Positions 10,967-24,047 of a DNA stretch of 64,000 nucleotides are shown here, in pieces. Position numbers and translations under genes: made by a program. This DNA is from Fragum whitleyi (Eukaryota > Mollusca > Bivalvia > Cardiida > Cardiidae). Position 1 is the first letter of the stretch, and every line of letters begins with the position of its first letter. The notes under the pieces are model-generated. The model was not told the origin of the DNA, ran no database searches, and worked only from the letters and a program-made list of their open reading frames with translations. Location of the stretch: NCBI GenBank assembly GCA_948146395.1, contig OX411543.1:59511689-59575688 (forward strand), given 5' to 3'.

Positions 10967-11256
10967 TTGGCGTAGGTAGAGGAGGGCCCAGGGGAGCCAA
11001 CCCCCCAATTATCAAAGGGGTAGCATATCTGTGCCCCCCCCCCTCCCCCCAAATCACCCATAATTACCTTCAAGAAAGGTCCAGGTATAGGAACATGCAG
11101 TCTGAAAGTGCCAAGATTGCAGGAATTGGCTTCTTAGAATTCAAAATTTTCTAGATGACATGCCCCGGACCCCCTAGTAACGCTACGCTCGGTAGGGTTC
11201 CATTCATTTAAACGTTTTTAAACAATTTAAAATATTTTAAACCACCCTACGCCTAT
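10967..11256. mobile_element. Possible small TIR element (GGCGTAGG ends)
   Basis: The left side reads TTGGCGTAGGTAG and the right side read backwards reads TAGGCGTAGGGTGG, giving short imperfect inverted ends about 290 bp apart. The interior is rich in C runs. No target duplication was resolved, so this is a weak call. Confidence 0.3.
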
Positions 11257-13057
11257 GACTAACAATGCCAACTGCGATTGCTCTAGCAACAGGAGTAGAC
11301 GTTTCTCACAACGTTTATACACACTGGAAAATGACGACACTAAGTTCACACAGCGGATTATCACTACGCCATCATCATCAGCAGCATCAACAACACAACC
11401 AACATCACGTGGTGGCTGATCGTGGTCTCGAATTGGTGGGCTTGATGGGCGCTGATATGCCTACGTGACAAATATAGCGCTTTTATCGTATCGGCTATTT
11501 AAAATATCGTGGTCTGGAGTCGATATGACGTAGCCCTCACCATGCGCCGCATGAGATTATGATAGAAATGCGCCGATACGGCATTTTAACCGTGATAACA
11601 CGATTGTGAAATTATATCGTGTCGGTGCCTAATTTTAAATATATCGGCGCCCTTTAACTTGCTCTCGTGTCGGCGCAAAAAAAAGGCGCTGAACGAGAAC
11701 AAAATACATTGTAATTCGGTAGATATAGTGGTTCCACGTTTTTTTTATCCCGCCAAACAATTAAAAAATTATCAATTAACAAATCATAGGTAATACAAAT
11801 TGAGTATTGGTCCGGTAGAATATCGACCTGATTGAGAATCAGTTTTTTCTGGAGATCGAGTGTTGTCGCGTTGATATCTTTTACGCGACCTCAGATTCCA
11901 ACCCTGCCTTTAATTACACCAGGCTAAGCGTAAACTCTTATGGTTGTCTTTCAGCTTTGGTCGCCTAACTACCCGTCTTCACCTCAAACCAGCTGATCTT
12001 AATCGATTTCGAACTGCTTGATGACTAATTCTCAGACCTGGTAAACACTGGCGTCCGAGTCTCACTTAAGCCCTTTCTTGACTCGGCGTAGTTTTCCATG
12101 GTCTGCCAGATGGTCTATGTTTACTAACACTACCAGTCTCTACAAACGTACTCACTAGGCGGCTCAATGTACTGCAATGGCGCCCGGTTCTCCTACCTAT
12201 GTCCTTTTATGATAGCTCTGTGAAGGCCCATAATCTGCCATTTAACGTTTTCTGGTAGAAGACACGGGAATAGCATTGATAAATACCTGCTTGTATATGT
12301 CTGCAAAGAAATTTAAGATCCTCCTTTGGGGTATAATAAGCAGAATGTGACCTAGCCCCACACAAAAATTGACCGCGAAGCATGTATCTAAGTGAATGAA
12401 AGCGAATAATGACACATTTTGCGTGCTGTCCGCGGTGCCAGCTGTCTTCAGAGAGTACTATTACAATTAAGTATACAGGCTGACGGGTTCGAGTCACATA
12501 TTTCTATAAATCGAAACCCCTCTTCCCCCGTTAATTTAAAAGCGAGTTTTCTCTGATGAAACTCGCTTTTTGACATCAACATATCAAAGAGTGAAATTCA
12601 TAAGAGAAAACTTGTATTACCCTCCCGCCAAATGAAAATAGAAAAGAAAGTGGTAATTAACACGCATTTTCTACGTAAGACTTATGTTGGTGAATTTTCA
12701 TAGAGAAAGGGCTTTCATGCGAGAATTTCTCTGGGCCATCTGTAGTTCTTTGGCATTTCACATCAATTCAATTGAAATGGCTTTACTTTTTGGCACCCGA
12801 AAAAAATATTGTCAATATTTTGCATGCTGGTAGCTTTTTAGTGGCTTTGTAGTTTCCTCACGAACTATGAAAGTTGATAGCTGGAGTGGGAGTGGTTATA
12901 GATACATAGATATATATGGCCTCTGATTGAGATCCATGCTGACCTGTTATCAAATATCTGCTTCATAAAAAAGGGTTCCATTTTATCAAGTAAACTGTGA
13001 CTTATTTACGGGCAAATAATGAAGACGTCGCGCACGGCAATGCGTCACTTTTTTAAA
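11257..13057. other. No gene seen; one hairpin
   Basis: No protein was recognised. At about 11310-11370 a segment (ATGACGACACTAAGTTC, CGGATTATCACTACG) matches another at about 23080-23130, so it is part of a dispersed repeat. A perfect 11-bp stem AAAGCGAGTTT / AAACTCGCTTT lies at 12539-12569; although terminator-like, nothing in this eukaryotic context gives it that role. Confidence 0.5.
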
Positions 13058-15620
13058 ACAAGAGGGCCGTTGGCCCTGGGTCGCTCACCTGAGAAAAAAG
13101 CTTCATTACCTAGGTATGTCCATGCAACCACAGAAAAAAGAGATTTTCACTTATTCAATCAGAATTAGAAGAAGTTTAAAGATTTCAAAAATGATCCAAA
13201 GTACTACCCCCTCCCCAAGACACTCAGCACCTGGTGACCCAACAGTTCTGATTTTAGCTATTTTTATTAATGTCCATATATTGATCACCCATAACAATTT
13301 TCAAGTCTGTAGGGTTCCTGATCCAGAAGAAGAATAAGGTTAAAGATTTCAAAATTGATCCAAAGTACTACCCCCTCCCCCCTAATGCTCCGCACCTGGT
13401 GAATCTACAGTCATGATTTAAGCAATTTATATAAAGGTCCATATGCTGATCATCAATGCCAATATTGAAGTCTATAGGGCTCCTGGTTCATTAGAAGATG
13501 AAGGTTAAAGTTACAAAATTTTCACAAAAGTACTACCCCCCCCCCCCCCTGGTGCTCCGCACCTGGTGGCATTACAGTCATGATTTTAGCTATTTTTATC
13601 AAGGTCTATGAGCTTATCCTCCATGCCAATTTTCAAGTCTGTAGGGCTTGTGGTTCAGAAGAAGAAGAAGGTTAAAGATTACAAAATTTTCACAAAAGTA
13701 CTACCCTCTCCCCCCTGATGCTCCGCACCTGGTGAATCTACAGACATGATTTTAGCTATTTATATAAAGGTTCATATGCTGATCATCCATGCCAATATTC
13801 AAATCTGTCAGGCTCCTGGTTCAGAAGAAGATGAAGGTAAAAGATAACAAAATTTTAACAAAAGTACTCCCCCCTCCCCCCTGGTGCTCCGCACCTGACA
13901 GCCCAACAGATATTATTTTAGCTATTTTTATTAAGGTCTATGAGCTGATCCTCCATGCCAAGTTTCAAGTCTGTAGGGCTTGTGGTTCAGAAGAAGAAGA
14001 AGGTTAAAGATTACAAAATTTTCACAAAAGTACTACCCTCTCCCCCCCTGATGCTCCGCACCTGGTGAATCTACAGACATGATTTTAGCTATTTATATAA
14101 AGGTCCATATGCTGATCATCCATGCCAATTTTCAAGTCTGTAGGGCTCCTGGTTCCGAAGAAGAAGAAACTTAAACATTACAAAATTTACCCAAAGTACT
14201 ACCCCCTCTCCCCTGTTGCTCCGCACCTGGCAGCCCAACAGATATTATTTTAGTTATTTTCATTAAGGTCTATGAGCTGATCCTCCATGCCAAGTTTCAA
14301 GTCTGTAGGGCTTGTGGTTCAGAAGAAGAAGAAGGTTAAAGATTGCAAAATTTTCACAAAAGTACTACCCTCTCCCCCCTAATGCTCCGCACCTGGTGAA
14401 TCTACAGACATGATTTAAGCTATTTATGTAAACGTTCATATGCTGATCATCCATGCCAATATTCAAATCTGTCAGGCTTCTGGTTCAGAAGAAGATGAAG
14501 GTAAAAGATAACAAAATTTTAACAAAAGTACTCCCCCTCCCCCCTGGTGCTCCGCACCTGGCAGCCCAACAGATATTATTTTAGCTATTTTTATTAAGAT
14601 CTATAAGCTGATCCTCCATGCCAAGTTTCAAGTCTGTAGGGCTTGTGGTTCAGAAGAAGAAGAAGGTTAAAGATTACAAAATTTTCACAAAAGTACTACC
14701 CTCTCCCCCCTGATGCTCCGCACCTGGTGAATCTACAGACATGATTTTAGCTATTTATATAAAGGTCCATATGCTGATCATCCATGCCAATTTTCAAGTC
14801 TGTAGGGCTCCTGGTTCCGAAGAAGAAGAAACTTAAAGATTACAAAATTTACCCAAAGTACTACCCCCTCCCCCCCTGTTGCTCCGCACCTGGCAGCCCA
14901 ACAGATATTATTTTAGCTATTTTTATTAAGGTCTATGAGCTGATCCTCCATGCCAAGTTTCAAGTCTGTTGGGCTTGTGGTTCAGAAGAAGAAGAAGGTT
15001 AAAGATTACAAGATTTTCACAAAAGTACTACCCTCTCCCCCCTGATGCTCCGCACCTGGTGAACCTACAGTCATGATTTTAGCTATTTATATTAAGGTCC
15101 ATATGCTGATCATCCATGCCAATTTTCAAGTCTGTAGGGCTCCTGGTTCCGAAGAAGAAGAAACTTAAAGATTACAAAATTTACCCAAAGTACTACCCCC
15201 TCCCCCCTGGTGCTCCGCACCTGGTGGCCCAAAAGTTATAATTTTAGCTATTTTTATTCAGGTCTATGAACTGATCATCCATGCCAAGTTTTAAGTCTGT
15301 AGGACTACTGGTTGAGAAGGAGAAGAATTTTTAAGATTTTCTTAAAATTTCACCTTTTGTTGCCATAGCAACCAGAGTTTTTCATGGATTTCAATTCTTT
15401 TAGCTATTTTTGAAGGGGACCACCCAAGCAACATTTCTGTAAAATTTGGAGTTAATTGGCCCAGTAGTTTAGGAGGAGATGTCGTTTAAAGAAATTGTTG
15501 ACGGACGCCGGACGACGGACGACGACCGACGACCGACGACCGACGACCGACGGACGGACGCCGGACGAAAGGTGATCACAATAGCTCACATGAGCACTTC
15601 GTGCTCAGGTGAGCTAAAAA
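13058..15620 (+). mobile_element. Hairpin-ended element with 166-bp array
   Basis: The 5' end is ACAAGAGGGCCGTTGGCCC, a start plus small hairpin, followed by GCTCACCTGAG. The 3' end has a GACGGACGACGACCGACG tract (about 15500-15570), AAGGTGATCACAATAG, the hairpin GAGCACTTCGTGCTC, then CTCAGGTGAGC and TAAAAA. The 11-mer GCTCACCTGAG at the 5' end is the exact reverse complement of CTCAGGTGAGC at the 3' end. The interior is a tandem array plus unique CATAGCAACCAGAGTTTTTC sequence. A related but shorter copy is at 36874-38538. No long protein is encoded, so it is non-autonomous. Helitron-like origin is possible but unproven. Confidence 0.8.
13160..15345. repeat. Tandem array, 166-bp units in a higher-order pattern
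   Basis: About thirteen units share AAGTACTACCC, GCTCCGCACCTGG, ATTTTAGCTATTT, GATCxTCCATGCCAA and AGTCTGTAGGGCT. Two main types alternate: type A with CAGCCCAACAGATATTATTT and CTTGTGGTTCAGAAG, and type B with GTGAATCTACAGACATGATT and ATATGCTGATCATCC. Type B has two subtypes, GTCAGGCTxCTGGTTCAG and GTAGGGCTCCTGGTTCCG. The order A-B1-A-B2 of about 663 bp occurs twice between about 13830 and 15000. The phases of these units happen to give short open frames, which are not genes. Confidence 0.85.
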
Positions 15621-15625
15621 TGTCA

Positions 15626-16085
15626 CCCCTGTGTTCTAAACTTATCATTACAAGACATCCTAAATCTCACCATTTTATATCTTATATCAAAATAACGCTA
15701 AAACCAAGGCGTTTTTTAAAATCTCACTTTTTGCAAACTACATGTTTATTGGTAAAATTTCGTTTCAGAAATGTTCCAATCGCAATTTCAGCGAAAAAAA
15801 CAAAAAAAAAAAAAAAAAAAAAAAAAAACTCAACCCCCTGTGTTTTAAAACTAATCATTACAAGACTCCTTAATCTCACCATTTAATATCTTATATAAAA
15901 ATAACGCTTAAACAAAGGCGTATTTTGACATCAACTTTTGTTGCAAATTATATTGGTATAATCACACGATATTCCCAAAGGAATGTAATAAATATAATTA
16001 AAACGTGAACTAGAGTAAACTTTTTTATTATATTGGTATAATTTCGTTTCAGGAATTTCAATTCGCAATTTAAGCGAAAAAACGC
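15626..16085. repeat. Two-copy tandem duplication, period about 209 bp
   Basis: CCCCTGTGTTCTAAAC at 15626 and CCCCTGTGTTTTAAAAC at 15835 begin two units sharing ATCATTACAAGAC, AATCTCACCATTT, CTTATAT...AAAATAACGCT, ATTTCGTTTCAG and TTTxAGCGAAAAAA. A poly-A run (about 15796-15828) ends the first unit; the second has grown by insertions. It starts directly after the 3' end of the preceding hairpin-ended element. Confidence 0.7.
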
Positions 16086-16494
16086 GTGTAACGTGTAACA
16101 TGAAGCACCACCAAAAGATAAACATCTTATATTTTATACAGTTTAATAATGATTAAACTGCCTGATAACACATCAAATTTTAACTGGTATGAAATCCAAG
16201 ATTTTTTTCCAACGGAGATCGAATTTTAACAATAAATAAGAAAGATGTTGTCTTATGTTTAAGAGAAATTGAGGCGTAACACCAAACATTACGACGTAGA
16301 TAAAATGGCGTTTTTCTTGAATTTTTTCATTAAGAATTAATACGCTGAAATTCGTGTGGAACGAAATTTTTCAGTTGGTAATTTAACTATTTTTTCTATT
16401 CTTAATACGCTCAAAATAGCAGTTCCCATTCATATACGAGAATTTAAATGAAGTTAAGAAATATTATTTTTTTATTGGAGATCATCTTAATATT
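16086..16494. other. No gene seen
   Basis: AT-rich sequence with no recognised feature. Confidence 0.5.
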
Positions 16495-16502
16495 TCAAGG
16501 AT

Positions 16503-16783
16503 TGATTGATTGATTGAATGGTGTTTAGCGCCGCTTTCAACTTAATTGCAGTTATATCGCGGCGGCTGGAGCACCTAACAATGGATCTCTGGTATTTCTC
16601 ACACAAGTACTACAATTACACCCTTTCCTAGCCTCCAGCTGCTATCCCACATAGGTCTACGATTTTCAACCCATGGGACAAATTGTTTGAAAGGTTGAGT
16701 GCCGCCGTCGGTGATCGAACCCGGGACCTCTTGATTGACAGTCCGACGCGCTACCAACTGCGCCATGACGGCGGCTTAATAAC
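16503..16783 (-). mobile_element. tRNA-derived SINE with 8-bp target duplication
   Basis: On the minus strand the head starts CCGCCGTCATGGCGCAGTTGG (A box TGGCGCAGTTGG) and includes B box GGTTCGATCACCG; CCGCCGT and ACGGCGG form a perfect 7-bp acceptor stem. The body contains GTGGGATAGCAGCTGGAGG and GCGGCGCTAAACACC. The 3' tail is (CAAT)n, seen on the plus strand as ATTGATTGATTGATTG. The direct repeat TCAAGGAT flanks it at 16495-16502 and 16784-16791. An intact A box, B box and acceptor pairing suggest a comparatively young copy transcribed by RNA polymerase III. Confidence 0.88.
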
Positions 16784-16791
16784 TCAAGGAT

Positions 16792-17384
16792 AGCTCATCT
16801 TTTTTTGATAGCAATATTGATTATTCAAAACGTGTTTTTCGCGAAGACATGTACTCTAAAAACTGTAACTTGCTGTTCTATAAACCCAAGAAAGGTCAGT
16901 GCAAAGCAAGCTCAGCAAAGTGTAACAACTTTTTATTTATACCTTCCAAAAGATCATGGTGGGATGCGTCATATTTCTTCTAAAAATATGCGTGTAATGA
17001 TGAAATCACTATTTAAACAAATTGCTGTTGATTCGAATTGATCATCGAAATAACAAATTACATTTTCAGATTTACCTCTGCATTATATCTTTAATGATGT
17101 TCAAAAGAAGCGTCCAACCAATTTCATCTTCTGGTTTAGGAAAAACTATTACCAAATCTAAGCCATGCCTAAAGCGACCATCTAGTAATCGCATGTATGA
17201 AAAGTTGAAAATCATGACGCATTTTTTCATCCCTCGCTAATAGGGCCGGGTTTGTTTTTATGTTGTATTGTTCTTGAAAAGATAACTATATTCTGTCACC
17301 CGTATTGCTGCAGCGAGAGTGAGTAATATAGTAGTTACGTAAACTTTTTTCCCGACCCCCCCCCCCCCCCCCCCCCCAAGAAAA
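16792..17384. other. No recognised gene; poly-C run
   Basis: Two overlapping open stretches (16805-17041 and 17022-17240) have no recognisable domain and no splice context that I can support. A run of C's occupies about 17346-17377 just before the next hairpin-ended element. Confidence 0.4.
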
Positions 17385-19246
17385 ACAAGAGACCCATGAG
17401 GGCCTGAGACCGCTCTACTAACGCTTTGAAAAGACTGAGACTTGTAACAATATTACAAGAAATCTGCAATCAATAGTTACTGCTCAATGAGTTACCCCCG
17501 CTTTCTGTGACAAAAGTATTTCCCTCCATGTGAGTTGCATATGAAAAATGGGTTGACACCGCTATATGATATACCAAGCTACTGTGACTCATTGTTCCTG
17601 ACAAAAATGCACAGAAAATATTTCTAGTACGATTCTAAGTCTAAAAATAAACTAAATTGTAAAACAGGAAGTAGATCTGAATACCAAGAATTCAGTAATC
17701 GGATTGTAACCAAGAACCCTTTTTTATGAAAATCCATGCATAAATGAATGAGTTGTGTTAACAATATACATACATGTACATAAAGGCCCCTTTTTATCAT
17801 GACTCGGTATATAACTTAACTTCAACAAGTGCACATTCACTACAAAGGGAATATTCTGTGAAAGTTTTACACAAATAAAAGCATTAATTACAAAGGAGTT
17901 ATGTCAACAAGAAAGATTTTAAATGCCCTTTTTTCTATGACGCAGTATAAAATTACATGTCAATATGCACATAGTAACATGATGTATAACATTTACTAAA
18001 ATTTTCATGATCTTCCATGAATAAATGAAGAAATGATAATAAGAATTCTTAAAAAAGAATTTTGTAAGTCGGGAATTGAGAATTTTCTAATTAAATTTTC
18101 ATTAAGCCCCGTTTCCCGTGACACTTGACGGGTCGTACCTATTTTCGAAAAGACCCATTCTTGTTATGGTCCAATCATTCTGAGCAAGTCTGAAGACAAG
18201 CAGATGAAAACTGTGCAATTTAGAGCGTTAATGAGGATTTTCTAAATAAATTTTAATTAAGCCCCTTTTCCTGTGACACTAGACGGATCTTGCCTATTTT
18301 CGACAGGAACCATCCTGGTGATGGTCCAATCGTTCTGAGTAAGTTTTAAGATAATCGGATGAAAACTGTGCAATTAAGAGCATTAACGAGGATTTTCTAA
18401 TCAAAATTACATTAAGCCCCTTTTCCCGTGACGCTTGACGGATCGGGCCCATTTTCGAAAGGAACCATCCTTGTGATGGCCCAATCATTCTGTGCAAGTC
18501 TGAAGACAATCGGATAAAAACTTTGGACTTAAGAGCGTTAACGAGGAATTTCTAATTTCATTTTTCATTAAGCCCCTTTTCCCAAGACGCTTGACGGATT
18601 GGGCCCATTTTCAAAAGGAACCATCCTTGTGACGGTCAAATTATTATGTGCAAGTTTGAAGACAATCGGATGAAAACTATGGACTTAAGTCGTTAACGAT
18701 GATTTTCTTATTAAATTTTCATTAAGCCCCTTTTCCCGTGACGCTTGACGGCTCGGACCCATTTTCGAAAGGAACGATTCTTATGATGGCCCAATCATTC
18801 TGATCAAGTCTGAGGACAATCGGATAAAAACTTTGGACTTTGGAGCGTTAACGAGGATTTTCTAAAAAAAAAAAAATCTAAAAAAAAAAAATCATTAAGC
18901 CCATTTTCCCACCATTTTCGTAAGGAACCATTCTTGTGATAGTCCAATCATTCTGAGCAAGTTTGAAAACAATCGGACGAAAACTGTGGACTTTAGAGAG
19001 TTATCGAGGATTTTCTAATTAAAATTTCATTATGCTCCTTTTTCCGTGACGCTCGACGGATCGGGCCGATCTTCTAATGGAACGTTCCTTATAATGGTCC
19101 AATCATTCTGATCAAGTTTGAAGACAATCGGATAAAAACTGTGGACTCAAGAAAAAGTTCACATACAGACAGACAGACAGACGGACGCAGGACGGAAAAC
19201 TGGTATCGCTATAGCTCTTCTGACCTTCGGTCAGTAGAGCTAAAAA
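17385..19246 (+). mobile_element. Hairpin-ended element with 155-bp array
   Basis: The 5' end is ACAAGAGACCCATGAGGGCC followed by GACCGCTCTACT. The 3' end has a GACAGACAGACAGACGGACG tract, then the hairpin CTGACCTTCGGTCAG, AGTAGAGC and TAAAA. GCTCTACT at the 5' end is the reverse complement of AGTAGAGC at the 3' end. The interior has about seven units of 153-157 bp (about 18080-19145) with GAGGATTTTCTAATxAAA, CATTAAGCCCCTTTTCCC, TTTTCGAAAGGAACCAT and GACAATCGGATGAAAACT. The element at 51015-51860 has the same 3' end and a related interior. Non-coding. Confidence 0.8.
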
Positions 19247-19410
19247 CTAGACGCTTACAATCGACGTCCGCTATTTTGACGTTACACTTTAGTGCCACAT
19301 TATCGTGCGTGGCGTCTGTAATATTTCGTCGGTGTTATTCTAAAACCCCGCAAATACGCATTGATTGAAGCAGTAGTTACGAAATTTAATAACAACACCG
19401 ACGATTGAAA

Positions 19411-19520
19411 TAGACGTTTTTTGTGTGAAGTCGCTCCATGTGTGTATGTAGTGATATTCCATAATTCAATTAATTAGTTGCAGTGTGTCTAGGTATATGA
19501 AGTGACTTTCCGTGATCAAC
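19411..19520 (+). repeat. Dispersed repeat AGACGTTTTTTGTG, copy 1
   Basis: The stretch AGACGTTTTTTGTGTGAAG, CTCCATGTGTGTATGTAGTG, CATAATTCAATTAATTAG, TTGCAGTGTGTCTAGG, TATATGAAGTGACTT is almost identical to 36542-36645 over about 100 bp, with one difference noticed. Parts match the GTGTGTATG...ATTCC unit at 52765-52850 and, inverted, at 29480-29580. Confidence 0.8.
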
Positions 19521-22500
19521 ACTCAGAAACCTTGCATGAAAGCTGAATTTTTGAACACCACCAGTTGCATGCGAATGGTACAGTTCTCCACATGTAAAAG
19601 GACTTAGTTGACGCATCATTGGGTATCATATATTTTATTTTACAATGTCATGATCGCAGGCGCCAAACGAACTACCGACTCCAGAATCCATAGGCCTATA
19701 CTGGCTACCACGTTTACCAGAGAATTAGGTTCTTTTGTTTTATGCCACATAGCATGGATTGGTTGTGCTAATTTCTATTCAAGTTTCTCGAAATGTTCGT
19801 GTTAATCTTTTAAGGACGACTTCTAAACTTAATTTCCTTAAATAGATTTTTTTATTGTTTCATATTTTGTAGATTAATGTATGTCGTTTGCAAAAATAAA
19901 AAAAAAGGGGGGGGGGGGGTCACCGGATTAGATTTTTTGTAAAACATTATAGAATGTCATAGGTATCGAGCCAATTCTTGCCCGACTTTTTCGCGGAATT
20001 TTATGTCTTGGTTTTTACAAAAGACTATAACATAATCTTAGCTAGGCTTATATACTACTCAACTCTTGCTAGGGATCAAAACTGAAAGAATGTATTTCAT
20101 TTCGCTAGTATTATATTCATTCATTTTAAGTAAATTGTTTTCCATCTTCTATCGATTTGTTAGCTGGCCTTTTTTCTGCAACAATCAGTTGACTTATTGT
20201 TTTCACCTTTACGTCAATAGCGTGGGTGCGTTCGTACACGATGACGTTAAAGTAAGTAGACTTTAGCTTTGGTCATATCTTTATTGTTACGGAAGATATC
20301 TTTTTGAAACTTGGCAATTGAGCTCGTCATTATATGAGCTGTTCAGATTTCCATGGGGAATAACTCATGAATCATTTTTGAAAGATTTATGTCCCTTGAC
20401 AGTCTGAGATTTTTTACATTATCCGGCATCTATAGCCAAAAGTTGGCATACGCACGCGATGTTCTTGATGAATTGTGATGTCATTATGTACATGAAAAAG
20501 AAAATATATAATTTATTTTTGTTAGAAAGAAATTTTTCAAGGAAAATACATGGGCTTTTATTTTGATCCATAGCAAAAGTTGGGTAGTACTTCATTTCCA
20601 TTTTATTCTAATTTCATAGATAGAAAGTTATTTGCACGAAATATAATACATAATTGTCTGTTGAAAGGTTCTATTTTGATCTTTTATCGTATTTTCCCTC
20701 TTGAGTTATAACTGATAACTCTTTAATTTACCAAAGTATTTTTTAAAATCTTTTACTTTTTATCAAATTTAAAAAAAAATCCATCAAAAAGAAAATTTTA
20801 ATTTTTACATATTTTGTAGAAAATTAAATGTACATGTGATATTGATGTAAAAATATATGATCACCGTGCTTTTTTCTTTGAAAAAGCGCAAAATTCTAGG
20901 CCACCCACTTATGACGCAAAGGAAAAAATTCCCGTCAGATTTTTTTTACACTAATTTTACCAATCAATGATAATCAACCCTTCCCTACATGGATTAATCG
21001 AGTTAGAAGATGAATTTGTAAGCCCATGAGTTATCTAAACGTTATGCGTACTCAGCTTCCAAGGTCAAGGTGATATGACATGGTAAAGGTTATCAATCAA
21101 GGCCGACTTAACATTTCAAATACATTGCGAGTAAAATTATGATGATGGAAATCAGAGACAAATTCTTAAAATAAAATTAGACAAAAGGGTAATAACAGGA
21201 AATACATTAAAATACAATTGGGAATGGTTGACAGCGGACGCGTTATTGCCAAATAATAATAGAAATAGCACAATCAAATGTGATCGCGTACCGCTAGTCC
21301 ATACGTTTTTACCCCATTTTGCCGATATTCAAGAAATAGTTGCGTAATATATAATATGTGCTATATAAGTCTGAAATAATGAAACAAGTCTTACTCCCTA
21401 TGGTGGAATTCAGAAGGGACAAAAATGTAAATGACACTGAAGTTCACGGCATAACTAAAGTGTAGAGCGTAACGTTGGATGAAGTATGGTTTTGCGCGTG
21501 AATGTTAACGTCGCAAAAACGTACAAAAACAATAATGACTTCACATCATATCATTCAATAAACAAATTGCTTCGTTCGGTTATTTAAAATCTAGTAAAAG
21601 ATTTTGTTATTTTTTTGTTGAAGAGATTTTTTCTCGGATAAAAAGGTTATTTAGAGGGTCTTATAAAGAGTTTTTGATGCGACAGAGATAAGTACTCCGT
21701 GCGCAAAGAAGATGCACAAGAATGATCTCCCGCAATCGTCATTGAAACATTTTATATTCTTGAATGTTTAGACGTTGCGTCAGTTATTGCTTAACTTTTT
21801 GTAACATGACGTCGGCGTTATTATAAGGTTTCAACATCGCGCGTTACCCTCAAACTTTGTTAAATTACAAAGTTGTAGTAGTAAAGACTTGTATTTAAGT
21901 ATGTATGTACATGTTATAGGGCTTACTAATTAGGAAGGAATCACATCATTCGATGAGAGTTTGTAATGTATTACATGTTAATGGTGAACGTGTGTCATTT
22001 TATCATGATAAACCATGTAATATTTCAGATAAATTTGATATCTAAGCCCAGAAATGGCACTTAAACATCTATGTGTTCCTCTTTGGTAAGAACTTGTACA
22101 CCATTTTCAATATAGTTTATGTAGATAATGTGGAACACGATTGAAGAATACGGTGTCTCGCTTTTCGACTTAACAACGTGATGTCCCTTTTTTGTCTGGA
22201 ACGTCCTCTTTTTTATGCATTACCAGTCCTCGACCTTGGCGTTTGCAGGAAATTATTTCCCCAGTAATCTTCAATTTTCTTCCTCGATGTATGAGAAATA
22301 TTGACATGGAAAAGAGTTAACAAACCGCAAGATTCGGCAATGTATACGCGGTTCAACTGTTTGCGTCAGTTATTTCATTGAACGTAACGGTTGTAATGAA
22401 CGCCATCAGCATCATTTCAACATAAAAGTAAAGATAAATGAAATAACTATCAACGATGAATAAATATGATGTTTTGTGTAGGTCGTTTTGTTTTCTGATG

Positions 22501-22905
22501 TGTAAATATACTTATACTCGATTTGAAGTTATTCTATTGCACACTTTCTCTCCGCCGTAAACGTCATCGTGACGCAAAAAGCATGTTTCCGGCGGTTTGC
22601 TTTCTGTCTTCAATAGTGTAATTTAAGCCGCGAATGAGTATAAAACATTCAGGCAAAAGTTTAAACAACTGATATTCAGCAGTTTCTCCATTTGCATCGA
22701 TATTTTCGTGGCTACATTATACACTAACCACCACCTGTAAAGACGTATTATGCTGGAATGTGTTACTCTGAATGTCCATTCTGGTTCCGGAGATGTCAAA
22801 ACAACGTTACGTATCTCGAAATTTCATCGTTATTCCGCAGTCCGACACTCTTTAACCCATTAGAACACAATGACTCTTTTTGACTCCATACAAAATAATG
22901 GTCAT
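19521..22905. other. No gene seen
   Basis: Over 3 kb of AT-rich DNA with only short frames. No repeat shared with the rest of the window was recognised, and no exon could be supported. Confidence 0.45.
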
Positions 22906-22995
22906 GGAAAACATTGTGGAAAATAGAGAAATTGCTTGTCAAAAGCAATTTCTTAGCAACAAGAAATTCTTCATTTCCTACAATGTTTTCTATCA
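22906..22995. repeat. Palindromic segment with AGAAATTGCTT hairpin
   Basis: GGAAAACATTGTGG at the left is answered by CCTACAATGTTTTC at the right. Inside, AGAAATTGCTTGTCAAAAGCAATTTCT forms a hairpin. A related hairpin AGAAATTGCTTGTAAAAAGC lies at 3171-3197, and CACAAGCAATTTCTTCTTTT occurs at about 30080. It appears to be the core of a dispersed repeat. Confidence 0.6.
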
Positions 22996-24047
22996 AAAAG
23001 ACCTACAAATACGAAATTCCAGTCAATTTAAATTGCTTTAACAACCAGCATAGGCGTTCCAGATTACTTGTTCACACACCGGATAATGACGACAGTAAGT
23101 TCCCACACACCGTATTATCGCTACATCAGCATTCACGCTATCAATGTCACTATACTATTGACTATACTTTACAAATATTAAAATAAAGACTGTGATCAGA
23201 TTCGTGGTTATCACAAAGCTGATCTGCCAATTTGTTTTCACAAATCCTAAATTGCTTTTTTCTCGTGTTGCGACTCGTATGGACTCTTCAATTCAAATTC
23301 AACAAAGCTGATCCCAGGTAGCTCATTTTGGTAGTATCAAAGTCTAGCAATCCAGGACTGCAGTCACAGTATCTGCTCCAAATGCAATGTTACAGATGAC
23401 AAAATATATTTCAGACGGAAACTGGAAAAAGGTCCCTTACGGTTTGAAAAAATATGTTTCCAAAACTGCTTTAAGAATCAATTCTGCTCTCTGTTGGCTG
23501 TAATAGGTTAAGGGGGACGCTATCGGAAAACAACATGGTTCCTTATCAGACTGTGACTGTATACGCAGACTGACCTGGAACCATATTGGGCTCAAAGCCT
23601 TAACGAAACTTTTCCAGCTCGCGGCTAATTGATATTTTTCTTCGACAGTAGAATTCCGGTAAGGTAAAGCAGACAGGTGACAATCGTTAAGAGAAATATG
23701 TTTAACCCATTACCAAATGGCAAATTTTTGGAATTGTCCAAATTCAAAGATGTTGCAGACGACAATTTCAAGTGAATGAAATTTCAAATTTTTGGTCTTT
23801 CTGGGTAGGGAAATAATATGGGAAATGAAAAGATTGCTTGTCACAAGCCTTTATCGTGCAGGGTGTCAAAAGACCTCATTATGTTGAAATGAATTAAAAG
23901 TATATTAACTTTGAAAATAGATTTGAAAAAGAAAACAAGCCAATTTATATATTAACTGTAAATATATTATTTTATTTCAAACATTCAACATAAAATGTTA
24001 AACATACGTTTTGTGACCAATCAAGGTTAACCCTTTCCCAAACAGCA
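22996..24047. other. No gene; one dispersed repeat
   Basis: At 23733-23850 the order TTGTCCAAATTCAAAGATG, TTGCAGACGACAATTTCAAG, TTTCAAATTTTTGGTCTTT, TTGCTTGTCACAAGC matches 29988-30095. The rest shows no recognised feature. Confidence 0.5.

Noticed and set aside
12539..12569. Terminator-like hairpin AAAGCGAGTTT...AAACTCGCTTT
   Set aside because: The window is eukaryotic and no gene ends here, so a bacterial-type terminator is not supported.
13160..15345. CRISPR-like regularly spaced repeats
   Set aside because: Units are contiguous with no unique spacers, 166 bp long and part of a bounded element.
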